Positions 46,990-58,919 of a DNA stretch of 64,000 nucleotides are shown piece by piece; positions within the stretch are counted from its first letter, which is position 1, and each line of letters starts with the position of its first letter. Position numbers and translations under genes: made by a program. The stretch covers positions 18,109,001-18,173,000 of the forward strand of contig NC_091972.1 in NCBI RefSeq assembly GCF_036711975.1. The letters are read 5' to 3'. Source of the DNA: Onthophagus taurus (Eukaryota > Arthropoda > Insecta > Coleoptera > Scarabaeidae). Below the pieces are notes generated by a model that saw only the letters and a program-made list of their open reading frames with translations, was not told the DNA's origin and searched no databases.

Positions 46990-47725
46990 AAAACACTAGA
47001 CCACTACAACTAGAAACATTCGGGTTTAGCCATCTTAAGAGACGTATGGCTAAACCCGAATGTTTCTAGTTTCAGGTCTAGTGTTAGTTCTAGTGCTAGT
47101 GTTAGTTCTAGTTTTTATTGTTATTCAGCGCCAGGTTGTATATTTTTATCGATCTAAAACTAGAACTAACATTAGCTTTAGAACTAGAAACATTTCGCCA
47201 TCTAGCACTGTCACTAGAACTAAAGCCTTCTTAAGCGACGTATGGCTAAACCCGAATATTTCTAGTTCTAGGTCTAGTGTTAGTTCTAATGATAGTGTTA
47301 GTTCTAGTTTTAGTTGTTAATCAGCGCTAGATTGTTGTATATTTTCATTGAACTAAAACTAGAGCTAACGCTAACTCTAGTACTAGAATCATTCGCCTTT
47401 AGCCGTCTTAAGAGACGCACGGCTAAACCCGAATGTTTCTAGTTCTAAAGTTAATTGTAGTGACAGTGCAAGGTAACACTAAGCAGCACCGGATAACGCT
47501 AAGTTGTTGTATATTTTTCTTGGACTAGAACTAACACAAGACCTAGAACTAGAAAGTTTCGGGTTCAGCCGTCTTGAGAATGATAATGCTAGTGTTAGTT
47601 TTAGTTTTATTTGTTATTCAGCGCCAAGTTGTATATTTTTATTGAACTAAAACTAGAACTAACACTAAACCTAGAATTAGAAAGTTTAGAACATTTCTAC
47701 TTCTAGGTCTAGTGTTAGTTCTGAC
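46990..47725. repeat. CTAGTTCTAG fold-back repeat, cluster 3
   Basis: The largest cluster: at least three inverted pairs in a row, with palindromic centres such as CCATCTTAAGAGACGTATGG, separated by GTTATTCAGCGCCAGGTTGT linkers. Read in one frame the unit gives [14 protein letters not shown]-like peptides, but stops interrupt every unit. Confidence 0.85.
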
Positions 47726-47837
47726 CAGTAATTACAATGTGTTAATTAATTAACGCAGTGTATTTACTATCGAATATCAGGTTTGGTTAGGTTACCAAAT
47801 ATCCAAACTTATGCCATTTTGTTCCTTCTTGTTTATA

Positions 47838-49758
47838 CAGGGTGTTTCATTTAAAATGACATATGCTTATATCTCGAAAACCAAAACTTGAATCGAAAAA
47901 AGTTTCTTCTTTTGGTGAAAAGGTGAAAAAGGGGGGGGGGGCACAGGGTACACATGAGCAGATTTTTTTTCAGGGTTGCCTAAAGGCCCTTCTGACGTCA
48001 CTTTCATTTTTTCAAATCGCACATATACTTTTTTCTTTCAACGTCTTGAACAACTTGACAAAGTAAGTATTTTTTGCTTAAAAATTTTGTTAAATTCTGC
48101 GTTATGAAGACATCTATAAAAAGAAAAATAAAACAACGTTTTTCAAAATTTAATTAAAAAAAATTAATTAAAAAAGCGATTTAATTAATCGTAAAATAGT
48201 ACAAAATTCTTCTTCATTTTTGAAATCACCTTAGAACATTGATTAAAATTTATAAAGTTACCTTTATACATCGATTAAATACTCAAAATGATGACCATTC
48301 ACTTCTAAGCATTTGTGAATTCTCATTGAAAACATTCTCTGCACATTGCCAAGCATTTCTTCAGTTATTGATTCGCAAGCTGCTCTGATACGGTTTTTCA
48401 TATCGTTTGGTGTTGTTGGAACCTGGTTGTAAACTTTCTCTTTGAGGTAACCCCAAAGAAAGAAATCGGGAGAAGTTAAGTCGGGTGATCTAGCTGGCCA
48501 ATTCACCGGCCCATTACGTCCTATCCGTTTTTCAAGAAATATTTTGTCTTAAAGTTCTCTTGCGGCTAGAGCATAATGAGATGAACTCCATCATGCTGAT
48601 ACCATAGCGCAAGTTTTCGCTCCAGAATAAGGTCTTTCAACAAAACCGGTAAATCGTTCAACAAAAAATTTCGATACTTTCTGCCATTCAAATTGCCATC
48701 AATAAAAAAAGGTCCAATTATTTTATTGCCAACAATGCTGCACCAGACATTACCTGACCAAGGTTTTTGATGACCAACTTGTCTTAGCCAACGAGGATTT
48801 TCATGTGACCAGTTATGAGCATGTTATGACGATTTACTTGGCCGTGATTGGTGAAAGAGGATTCGTCGGAAAATAGTACATTGAAGAAAAAATTGTCATT
48901 CAATCTTAATTTTTCCATAGCCTAAGTACAAAATTGCACACTATTTTCGAAATCATCGCCATGTAATTGTTGGTGTAGAGAGACATGATACGTATGAGAC
49001 ATGATATGTTAACGAAATGCCTGAATCTTTTGACAATTGACGGCAATTTACATGAGGATTAACATCTACAGCTGCTAAAACAGCTATTTGATTCTGTTCA
49101 TTCGTAACCTATCTTGCACGTGTTCGTTTTTTTTCCTCCAACTATTCGATATAAAGCTTTAGGACAAGGCGCTCTTTCTCCACAACATTTTCAAACATAA
49201 ATGCGATGGGCCTCAGCGAAATTTTCACGACTTTCACCGTAAGCTAACACCATCTGAATTTTCTGTGGAGTAGAGAAGTGCTCCATTTTTGCTTTGATCA
49301 CAATGATTTTTTCGCTTGAAATTTTTATCCCACGTGCAAGTTAGCGCACATCTAAACAATGTTTAGAACAGGATTTACTCGATTTTAAAAATATTAAAAA
49401 AATTTTTTAATCAATTTTCTAAGACGATTTCCAAAGGTAAGAAGAATTTTAATGTTATTTTACGATTAATTAAATCGTTTTTTTATTAATTAATTTTTTT
49501 TAATTACATTTTCAATTATGTTATTTTATTTTTGTTTTTGTTGATATCTTCATAACGGCGAGTTTAAGAAAAAAAATTTTTAAGCAAAAAGTAATCAGTT
49601 TGTCAAGTTGTTTAAGACTTTGAAAGAAAAAAGTATATGTGCCACTTGAAAAAATAAAAATGACGTCAGAAGGACCTTTAGGCAACCCTGAAAAAAATTC
49701 TGTTAATGTGTACAATGTGTTTTTGAGATATGCATGTCATTTTAAATGAAACACCCGG
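47838..49758 (-). mobile_element. mariner-like element, long terminal repeats, inactive
   Basis: The ends are CAGGGTGTTTCATTTAAAAT and CCGGGTGTTTCATTTAAAAT (inverted), with TA at 47836-47837 and 49759-49760. Inverted similarity continues inward for about 300 bases. The minus strand carries transposase pieces from about 49290 to 48264, ending with [40 protein letters not shown] and the usual C-terminus (CLEVNGHHFEYLIDV). Frameshifts lie upstream of 48506. Confidence 0.85.
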
Positions 49759-49760
49759 TA

Positions 49761-51689
49761 TATTTACATTTTTAGAGATCACTCTTCCTGGTTTCAATGA
49801 AATTGAAGATTTGTTGAAGTTTCCTTGATTAATATTAAATAATACAGATAATAATTGAAAATTAAGGTTTTCACGAAAGTAGTTTTTGGATTAGTATCTT
49901 GCGAATACAAATCAAGGATTAAATCACTTTTTGTTAAAAATGTAGCTTTTGGGGAAGTTTAATTCATGAAGCTTCATTTGGTTTTAACAAAGTTCTTATG
50001 GTTGACTTAACTGTTCAATAAAAAGATCAGTTTTGGTGTGGTTTCATCATGTACAGAAATATTTAATGATAGTTCTTATCAAATTATTGTAGTTATTTAA
50101 CCGATATTATATATCGTTCTTGCAATATTGCAATATCGTAGCGCAAATTGTGGATGTTAAATAACGAATTATTATAATTGGATAATTTTTTTAACTTTTG
50201 CTATTTCTTTGTTATTATTCTTAAAAGATTATCAATATACGAATTAAAACTGGGGTTGAACTTTTTCTTTTTCACTGTATATAGAGAGCTCTAAAGGAGG
50301 AGAGTGTTTGAGGTGATGTTGAAATTGCGCTCAACGTCGAAAAAGTTTTTCGCCGAAGAGCAAATTTAATTACCGTCGGCGGCACGGCGGGCGGTACCCG
50401 GAAAAAAGTCGCCGTCCAATGTAAATTAATTACGCGCTAGCGGCGCGCGGTTCCTTTCTCTTCTTCTTCTACTTCTTCGACGTCAGTCGACTTTCGTTTT
50501 AGGGTTGAATAATAAAAAGAAATAAAATAAAAAATGGGAAAGAAGTAAAAGAGAAAACGGAACCGAGCCCGTACAAAAGGGTGACCAAATTAAATTTGAA
50601 TGCGAGAAATAATGTCAAGGGGACTTTTCAAAGAACTTTTTTTCGTCATTTTTATCATTTTTTTGTTTAATAAATTTTTAGGAGCCTTATCTTGGCTAAT
50701 TAATCTTTCTATTTTTAATTAAGAATTTTTTATTATTTAAAGAACAAAATGGAATTTAGAAATAATTCCAAAATTAAAATAAAATAGCATCATTTTTATA
50801 GCGTCGTAACATATGTCGAATCTGCATGCACCCGGATTGTGCAGAGTTTATAAAATCAGGATGGGGCACCCCTCTTAATGGCTCTATTAAAGAGAAGTAC
50901 CGTTCGTTTCGTTTCGCATACATTATTCGCTTCGTCCGTCTAAATCGTTTAAATCAGAGTTTTAAATAAAGTTGTCCTCGTTGATTATGACGCGCCCTCC
51001 GTAAACTGCACGGGGTTAGTATATGTTAACATATGGGTTAGTTTAAATCCATTTGATTTGGTTTTAAATAGACTGCATATAAAATTAGAGACTTGATTTA
51101 TTTTATTAACGTTAATAAAATTGTATTTATATTTTTTTTACTAAGTGAGCTTTAAGATAACCAAGACATTATTGACACTTTTATGGTTGTTTTTAGTGGT
51201 TTCAGTCGTTTAACAAGAATGGTAGTAACTTATCTTAATATACAGACACATAACTAGTTAAAGAAACTTTATCAACATTCAAACGGTAACATAGCAAATA
51301 GAACAACTATTACAACCAACTATTAGGTTACGTACATGGTCGTTTAATTGCAATTTGCGATCAGTATCACTCCATCACGTTCCCGTCGTCGTCACGTGTC
51401 GTCTTATCGACGGGATCCACGTCGCATCGTACTTGTCCGTGGTAAGGATGCGTGTAGGACACGTTTGTCGGGGGCGATCGTCGCTGTTCCGCAATGTTCT
51501 GTACAGCGTCAGGACAACAATTTGTGTAAACAGAACAACGACCTAGTTGCCAATGTTTGTGTCCACAAGAAAAGATTTAAAACAGGTAGATGGTAACAAA
51601 TTAAACAATTTCAACGAAAAGTTGAGGATCCATCAAATATTTACAGTTAATCTGTTATTCTAGGACTATATGGGGATCCTTCTTCCAAA
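49761..51689. other. SCAPER intron 5, no recognised gene
   Basis: AT-rich with GC-richer islands at 50290-50500, 50860-51010 and 51340-51600. The first contains TAATTAC, GCGCTAGCGGCGCGC and a CTTCTTCT run. An Arg-rich frame at 51348-51596 has no domain. Nothing more can be supported. Confidence 0.4.
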
Positions 51690-52050
51690 TCATACATAAA
51701 GTGTTTTTGATAAATGATGTAAAGGAGCTAAAATGTTTGAGATGTTTGGTAAAAATCTGTGATAAAAACTTATCATTCCTAAGAATCGCTGTAATTGTTT
51801 TAGTGTGGTTGGTTTTGGAAATTCAGTTATGGCATTAACCTTAGATTGCGAAGGGTGAATGCCTTCAGCAGAAATTTGATGACTTAGGAAATTTAAATCT
51901 GTAACTCCAAAAATACATTTTGTTGGTTGTATATTGATATTACAAGAGCTTAACTTCTCAAACAACTGTTGTAAATGAAGATAAATACTTCTTCTATTGC
52001 GGATACTTTGTTTCGGCATTATTTCAGCTGATTTGATACTCCTAGCACTA
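51690..52050 (-). pseudogene. gypsy-type reverse transcriptase fragment
   Basis: The minus strand reads LHLQQLFEKLSSCNINIQPT, KCIFGVTDLNFLSHQIS, GIHPSQSKVNAI and LKQLQRFLGMISFYHRFLPN, the thumb-to-RNase H connection of a gypsy pol. Only this piece is present, and it points away from the integrase piece that follows. Confidence 0.82.
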
Positions 52051-52051
52051 T

Positions 52052-52646
52052 AACCCATGATCAGGGACGACAATTCGAATCAAAACTCTTTTCAAAATTT
52101 CACACCCTTCTAGGAACACGTCAAATTCATACATCCACCTTCCATCCCCAAAGCAACGGAATTTTAGAAAGGTTTCACCGTTCTTTAAAAACAGCCATGA
52201 GGTGGAACAATGATCTTCCCTTGGTTCTCCTAGGCCTCTGATCATCTCTTAAGAAAGACCTAGGTTGTTCATCTGCCGAACTTGTATACAGTCAACCACA
52301 TAGGCTTCCAGGAGAATTTTTTGTTAATATTCAACACCCTTTAGAATCTGATCCATTGCTATCTAGTTTACGAGAAACATTCTCTTGTTTGAAACCAGTA
52401 AACACAGTTTTTCATTCTAACCAAAAACCATTTATTCATAAAGATTTATTCATTTCAAAATTTGTTTTTGTCAAAATTAATGGGATTCAACACTCTTTAA
52501 CACCAAGATATGAAGGCCCATTTAAAGTGATAAAAACATTTCCGAAATATTTTGTAATTTTCAAAAATAACAAGGAAGTAGCTGTTAACATCAACAACAT
52601 TAAGGCCCACTTTTACCACCTCTTGATAAATTTAACCGATAGATAA
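52052..52646 (+). pseudogene. gypsy-type integrase C-terminal part
   Basis: The + strand reads DQGRQFESKLF (52060-52092, integrase core), THTSTFHPQSNGILERFHRS-like, then after a stop at about 52240 SSAELVY, RLPGEFFV, and a C-terminal chromatin-binding-type segment (TPRYEGPFKVIKTFPKYFVI) to the stop at 52644-52646. It is inverted relative to the reverse transcriptase fragment, so the element has been rearranged. Confidence 0.8.
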
Positions 52647-52738
52647 ATTGGCGCTCTTAGCCAATGAGAGCGCTTAAAACCGCTGTAACCATGGTAATTA
52701 TCTATCGGTTAAATTTATCAAGAGGTGGTAAAAGTGGG
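52606..52738. repeat. 41-bp perfect inverted repeat at the end of the integrase
   Basis: 52606-52646 and 52698-52738 are exact reverse complements. The loop between them holds a smaller hairpin (GCGCTCT with AGAGCGC). The left arm includes the integrase stop codon, so part of the gene end has been copied inverted. Confidence 0.85.
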
Positions 52739-52744
52739 CTTAAA

Positions 52745-53529
52745 CCAGCATTTCTTTTAAAAGAAAATTCAACATGTCACCACAGCGAGGTAATCAATTC
52801 TCATAATATAAAAATTCAAAAAAAAAGTTACTTTCAATTTTTAAATATGAATTTTTTTTTTCTTTAACCCACCATATTCCTCTTTTTATTAATCTTTATA
52901 GGAGGGGAAGTGGCTGTAGCATGCTGTGCACACGACATGTACAAACAAAACCACGTTTCCATATAAAATTATTATTTATAAAATCATTATCAATCAAATC
53001 ACATCAAATTATATAATCAATCGTTGGTTCATATGATTAGTCCTTCAAATTATAATCATTCATTTAATGTGTACCGTTCATTTTATCATTTATTAAAATA
53101 TATTATATTATTATATTGTGGACATATATATACCTCCACACATATCCATTGTTAAAGATTATACTAGCCAAAAAAATTGCAAGTTTATTTGTTATTGGTT
53201 TAGAATGTAAATGTTTCGGAGCGAAATTGCAAATTAATGAGTTTAGTGTGTCGGCAAATTCGGCTTTACGCCACTTACACCAACTCACTCAGCGTTCTGT
53301 AGCCTTCTGGATAGTTTTGAAGTTTGCGATGTCAGCGCAAGTTTGTACAAGTCTGAATGTTGCGCAGAAATACCTTGAGAACATGGGACATCCCAATGGG
53401 AAGCGTTCGGTTTCTTGGGTAGAGTGACAAATGTCGATTTCAACTAGTCCACTTTTATCTTACCAACATTGTGTATGGAGTCGAACACTGCGGTGATGAG
53501 TTTCAAAACAGTAGACGTCTCTCTCAAGT
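52745..53529. other. AT-rich intron DNA
   Basis: No recognisable coding sequence or transposon ends. A 103-codon frame at 53116-53427 shows no domain. Confidence 0.4.
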
Positions 53530-53960
53530 CTGACGAAAAGCAATGAATCGTTAAAAGATTCTCGAATCATTTAGAATAATTAATGAATTTTCTACAAGTT
53601 TAGCAAAGCGTAGATAACTTTGGACAAATTTATTTACTTATGGACAGTTTTGGAGAAGATTAGATAATGTTAGCCACGTTTTGATCAATATAGCCATTTT
53701 TTACAAGCTTAGACTTAAGTCATTTTCTACAAATTTTGGTCATTTTCGCCAATTTTGTAAAGTATCTAAACTTTACTTGATCATTTTAGACAATTTTAGA
53801 CCTTGGGATCAGACAGCTGGACATGTAATGACGTCAAAATCGCGAGAGATTAAAATTATCTTAGCCAAAATTGTCTGAATTGTTTATGTCTAAAATTATC
53901 TAAATTCGGAAAAACTTCACAAAATTGTCTAAAATTATCTAAACTTGTTCCAAAATTGTT
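53530..53960. repeat. decayed TTTTAGACAA minisatellite, left part
   Basis: Variants of TTTTAGACAATTTTGG, and of its reverse complement TCTAAAATTATC, recur every 10-25 bases. The same pattern resumes at 55160 after the element in between. Confidence 0.65.
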
Positions 53961-53964
53961 TAAA

Positions 53965-55155
53965 AGCGCAAAATTTCAAGTACAAACACTTGCCATTTTT
54001 CTTTTCATAAAAAATATTATTGCCCGTTTTTCTGCAAAAAAAAGTTATTTAAAAAATCCATACTTTATGTATGCTATTTGTATTTACTCTTTATTTCCTC
54101 TTAACTTTGTTAGAAGATGTGCCACTCAATATCTACTAACTACAAAATGTTGTTTCAACAAGATAGTTGCCCTTATGTCTTGCAAAAGGATTCGAAACAG
54201 TCCTTTTGCAAAGGAATTAATTTATTTATTATTAATTTTATTGCATTCTGTTCTTAAAACTCAAGCAAACGCTCAAATTGTTTGCCGTCGGCACTAAATA
54301 CAAGCTCTGCATCGTCGCAGAAAAGATCTTTTTACTAGTTGTGCATATCTCTTTGCATTTACTTCTTCTGCGGCTGTATAAATATTGTGGCGCAATTCGG
54401 CAAGATTTTCAATCGGGTTTTAATAACTGTTTCTTTTATACAATCCTAATAAAAAAATCAAGGGGATTTAGGCCCAGAGAATGAGGAGGCCACGTAATCG
54501 AACCAATCTATCTTTCGGGATATTCTGCATTCAATCCCGTACAGGACCAGCATAATGAGCTGGGCAACCATCTTGTTGAAACCACATTTCTCTATAAGAT
54601 ATTAAGTGGCACATCTTCTAATAAAGTTTTTAAATAATTTTGGAGCAAATACAAATAACATACGAATGTATGAATTTCTTAAATAACGCTTTTTTTGCAG
54701 AAAAACAGGCAATAATTTTTTTTAGTAAATGAAAAATTGTAAGTGTTTTGTCATTTTGGAATCTTGACTAAACAGGCTATTTTTTAAAATAACTTGCCAA
54801 GGGTGTTGTACTACTCCTTTTTTTTTTAGAAATCGTATGTCAAACTTATAGCCATAAATTCTTTCAACCTTAACTCAATCAAACTAATATTTTTTTTTGC
54901 AAAACTAACGATTTTTGTTGTTTGATTTGTCACTTCTATAGTAGCATGGCTCATAAGGAATACATTATTAAAAAAATCACTATTAAATTGCGAACATTTC
55001 TGACCGTAGTACTTAAAGATATGGTGTACTGGAACGATTTTTAACTTTTTGTCTAAGAGACATGGATTTTTTTTCTTATTTTTACCAGAACAGGTTTAGG
55101 TTGGCCTCTCGCCGGGTGCCCGCTTGACGTTGAATTTCGGGACAGCCTGTATATC
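53965..55155 (-). mobile_element. mariner-like fragment with inverted duplication
   Basis: The minus strand 54600-54480 encodes MWFQQDGCPAHY and, out of frame, GLNPLDFFI, both mariner transposase landmarks. The segment 53970-54185 is a diverged inverted copy of 54560-54750, including the QQDSCP-like codons, which makes a long fold-back. The right end GGGACAGCCTGTATA (about 55140) resembles a mariner terminus; the left end was not fixed. It splits the minisatellite. Confidence 0.6.
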
Positions 55156-55159
55156 CAAA

Positions 55160-55700
55160 TTTTTGTGAAGTTGTCTTAAATTATTCAAAGTTGCCTACAC
55201 TAATCAAAACTTGTCTAAAATTATCAAGATATGTCTAAAATTATCTAAAATTATCAAACAATGTTAGAATTTCAATTTAGGTGTTAAAATTGAAGTCTCA
55301 TGTTATGATTCTCAATTCAGATTGGGGAATTTAATTCTAAATATAGAATTATAAATATACGCTTTTAGACAAGTTTAGAAAATTTTACACATTTTTATCA
55401 TTTTAGATCATTTTAAACAAATTTTGATTATTTTAGACAATTTTGATCAAGTTTAGCCAACTTTGGAAATTTAGATTGTTTTGGAGCAGTCAGTAGAATC
55501 TATCTCTTAGATTCTACTGTCCTTGGTTTTGGACAAATTTTCTGTTTAAGTTAGTAATAATTTTTATTATGTTAGACAATTCTTTAAAAGTTTACTCAAC
55601 ATTAAATGGTTTTGGACAAATTAAAAAGTTAAACAATTTTAAACTCATTTTGAATAATTTTGATAATTTTTAGACAATTTTGTACAAGTTTTGCGCTTTT
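55160..55700. repeat. decayed TTTTAGACAA minisatellite, right part
   Basis: Continuation of 53530-53960: TCTAAAATTATC words first, then TTTTAGACAATTTTGATC and TTTAGACAA words. Confidence 0.65.
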
Positions 55701-56238
55701 GCAGCAACATTTTAAATTTCAATACACTGTTATGCTGAGTTTTCGAATATCTATTTCAAGAATGGTTTTAAACCATCCGTTGCTTTTGAAAGAGCACTGC
55801 ACTACATGATTCACGGTTCTATTGACGAATGAGAGAAACATGTAGCAGCGAGTCGATTGATATGATTTAACATGTGAGTCATTCGATGCAGGTCTCGGAG
55901 TCGACAATACAGTAACTTAAGAAAGAATACCACATAACATGATTCACATTAACTATTGACGAATGAAGGCAACACATTTACATCCGCATCGGCTATCAGT
56001 TTCAATCTTTCAGCATGTATCCTGGACCGGTCCTACAGCTTTGTTGTTTATCTGTACCTTTATAGCTCGTCTGACCTCATCCTTTGTGATGACAGTGCTC
56101 CTTACGACCATCACCTTGAGGTGGTCGCTCGGGCCATGCGTCATTGAAGAGAGTTACAACATACATTTTCCATCGTTGTAGCTTTTCTTCAACGCCTACT
56201 AATATTTTGTTGTTTCCGTCCCTCAAAACACCCCGATG

Positions 56239-56805
56239 TTATTTGTGTTTTGTGTTTGGGAGTTCCTTGATTTTCTTGTGCAGATTAAACAAGTCGTGCT
56301 TGTTCTGCAGCATCTCTATCTCGTTACATTTCTTTATCATTCTGCCATAAACTGGAAGATTTAGTCTGTCATTCACTGCTGTTTCTTGGGAGTATGTGCA
56401 ATCCAATATCGATATCTTGCGTGTCAGCATTCTTTATGGTATTGTAATTATGACCATTGTAATGGTCGACTGCTTGTAAACGGGTTTTGAGATTTTCAGT
56501 TCTACTGAAGTGGCGAAGCTATAAATCTATCATGACTGGGTTGTGGTCGGTATTGATATCAGCGCCTGTGTGTATTTCGCTGTTATTATATACTCCATTA
56601 GATGGCTTTTGATAAGAACAAAATCTATTTGATTTCTGACTATATGATCATTTCTGTTGGCTGAAGATTTCCATCTAGATAGTCGTCGGAAGTGCTGTTT
56701 GAGGAAAGTGTTTGTGGCAGATAAATTATAGTCTGTGCAGAAGTTCACCAGGAGGTTTCCTTTCTCGTTGCGTGTTCTGAGACACTTCATTTTGTTCCGC
56801 CACAA
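56239..56805 (-). pseudogene. LINE endonuclease-type fragment
   Basis: The minus strand reads NEKGNLLVNFCTDYNLSATN, FRRLSRWKS and NQIDFVLI (endonuclease C-terminal part of an RTE-like LINE), then after a break LPVYGRMIKKCNEIEMLQNK. Stops separate the pieces. Confidence 0.65.
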
Positions 56806-56809
56806 TTGT

Positions 56810-58250
56810 TATTTCTCCTATTTTGGTCAACTTCAGTACCTTCCATTTTCCAAAATCCAAGTACTCGACTACTTCTATTATCTTGTCAGAAGTACCTAAC
56901 TGTTCGACTAACCAAGATGGTTTGCATATCTCTTGGTCACAAAATTACTTATACAACAGCTGTGATTCATGAAATGTGAAATTATAGAACATTCAGTACA
57001 ATCAGTTATCTGGAAATGCTTGAAATAGGAAACAAATCAAACATATCTTAATCTATAATTACAATGAAACTTTTACGTTTTTAATTTCATAATGTAATTA
57101 TATCGCCCTGTATTAGCTATTCTTCTTTACTTATTATGCTGATGTAGACACGTTTTAAACATGGTTGAGCACCATATTCGAATATTAACCCAATCTAAAT
57201 TCCATATTTCATCCTGGGTAAACAATCAGTATAGAAGGGGGCTAGTACCCGGTTTCATATGTATGAAGTTTAGATTCTGCTGAAATGCGGTATAAGAGAA
57301 GAGCCGAGAGAGGAGGAATTTACCAGGGGAGGAACCACGGCCGCAAACACAGCGCACCGAAGAAGGATCCTGCGTGTTTGCGTTCCGGATTCGTAATTGT
57401 ATTTGAGCACACGAAAGAAATTTCTTTTTTATGCTCTCTCCCGCCTTACAGAGCCACCGTCTCGAATACGTTATATTTAACGACATCAAATAATTTTTTA
57501 TTTATAATTTATACGTTTTCTTTAAACCCAATTTTGACGTTACTCACTCTCAATTTCGCTTCGGTCACGATCGAATCATCCCGCTAATCTTACGTACAAA
57601 CTTTTAATAGGGAAAATCTTAACGCGGATCAACCCCTTAATTGAATTTCGTTTAAGAAAAGAAAAGACAACGTTTCGTGTGCCATCGTGTTTTCTCTTGT
57701 CGAGGTTAAACAAACAATCCGTAACGAAACTATTCCCGCGGGATAAATACCGTAGCCGCTGTAGACTTTCTAGCACGTGACCGTTTCTCTCTCTCTCCCC
57801 CTTTTCAAGTTCAAAATTGAGTTTCCTTGTAGTTCACGTATGGTACGTTTTGTGTATCGTGTCGTACGGTGATGCGTTGACCCATGAGGGCAGATGTTGT
57901 GTTCTGCCTCTTTTGAGGGCGAGATATGATCCCAATGAGAGGGCTATGTACTGTCATTTTTTGTCACGGTTCGTTTCAAACAGGGTTATAAAATCTTTTA
58001 TTTCAAAATAAATAATATAAATAATTTTTTTTTCTCTTAAATTTTATTGCAAGATAATCTTAAATTAAGGTATGCTTAATTTGTAATGTCCTTAATGTTT
58101 TGTCATCATTAACTATAATGACAAAATACTGTAGTTTTCCACTGACTCTAATCAACACTATGTTAAGCCAACTCAAAAGGTTTAACTCTTTTGAGTATTC
58201 TCACTAGCTGTGAATTGTTCAGAAGTACAATATTCATATGGTTCATATGA
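56810..58250. other. SCAPER intron 5, GC-richer island without recognised gene
   Basis: 57220-57480 and 57640-57990 are GC-richer than their surroundings and show no domain in any frame. The rest is AT-rich. Confidence 0.4.
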
Positions 58251-58629
58251 TGGAAGAGATGTTACAATAGCGTAGAACTTAGTTGATATTAGTGAGGTTA
58301 GAATGACCTTACGGTGCTGTAGTAACAATTTTATTAATACAATCTATTCCCTCTTTCGGATGGTGGTGTATACCTAATCCGATTTACTTTGGATAAAATG
58401 TTGGAAATTTGCCAAACAAGAGATTTAGCTGAAAAAAATGTTGAAGGGGATTGTGTTCTTGAGCGAATTAGTTGTTTTAGCACTTTTAGTGATGTTTATT
58501 TTTGGCTTAATAGTAATGCCCGTCCTCTCTTTAACTTCTTACATCTTGCATAAATTTATGGGAATTGCGACAAGTGGTGGTGGTTAAAAAAGGAAAACTT
58601 GATAATAACATTTATATAACAAAATAATG

Positions 58630-58915
58630 TCACAGGGCCCATTTTGGGATTGAGCCTGAGAGATCGGATCTATAACAAAGAAGTGAGAAGAAGAATGAGC
58701 GTAGAGGACATCGTTGTGCGCATCGCAAAGCTAAAATAGAGATAGATCAGACATGTGGCTAGGTTGACAGAAAATTCTGGATTGGCGCCCTAGGCCGCAA
58801 AGACAACTTCAGAAGAGAAACAACAAATTGGATTGCAACAGTCCAGAACAAAGAGAATTGGAAGTGTCTTGAGGAGACCTATGTTCGGTAGTGGACAGAG
58901 AAGGGTTGATGATGG
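58630..58915 (+). pseudogene. LINE 3' terminal fragment
   Basis: The + strand reads LGLSLRDRIYNKEVRRRMSV and EDIVVRIAKLK, followed in other frames by RHVARLTEN and a tail ending in TTGATGATGGTGAA. This is the conserved end of RTE-like ORFs and their short simple-repeat 3' tail. Confidence 0.72.
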
Positions 58916-58919
58916 TGAA

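Noticed and set aside
51348-51596. Arg-rich 82-codon frame
   Set aside because: No recognisable motif and a second frame of equal length overlaps it; more likely chance in a GC-richer patch.
57285-57587. 100-codon frame in intron 5 as a possible SCAPER exon
   Set aside because: Does not resemble the SCAPER C-terminal helical region and lacks suitable splice sites.
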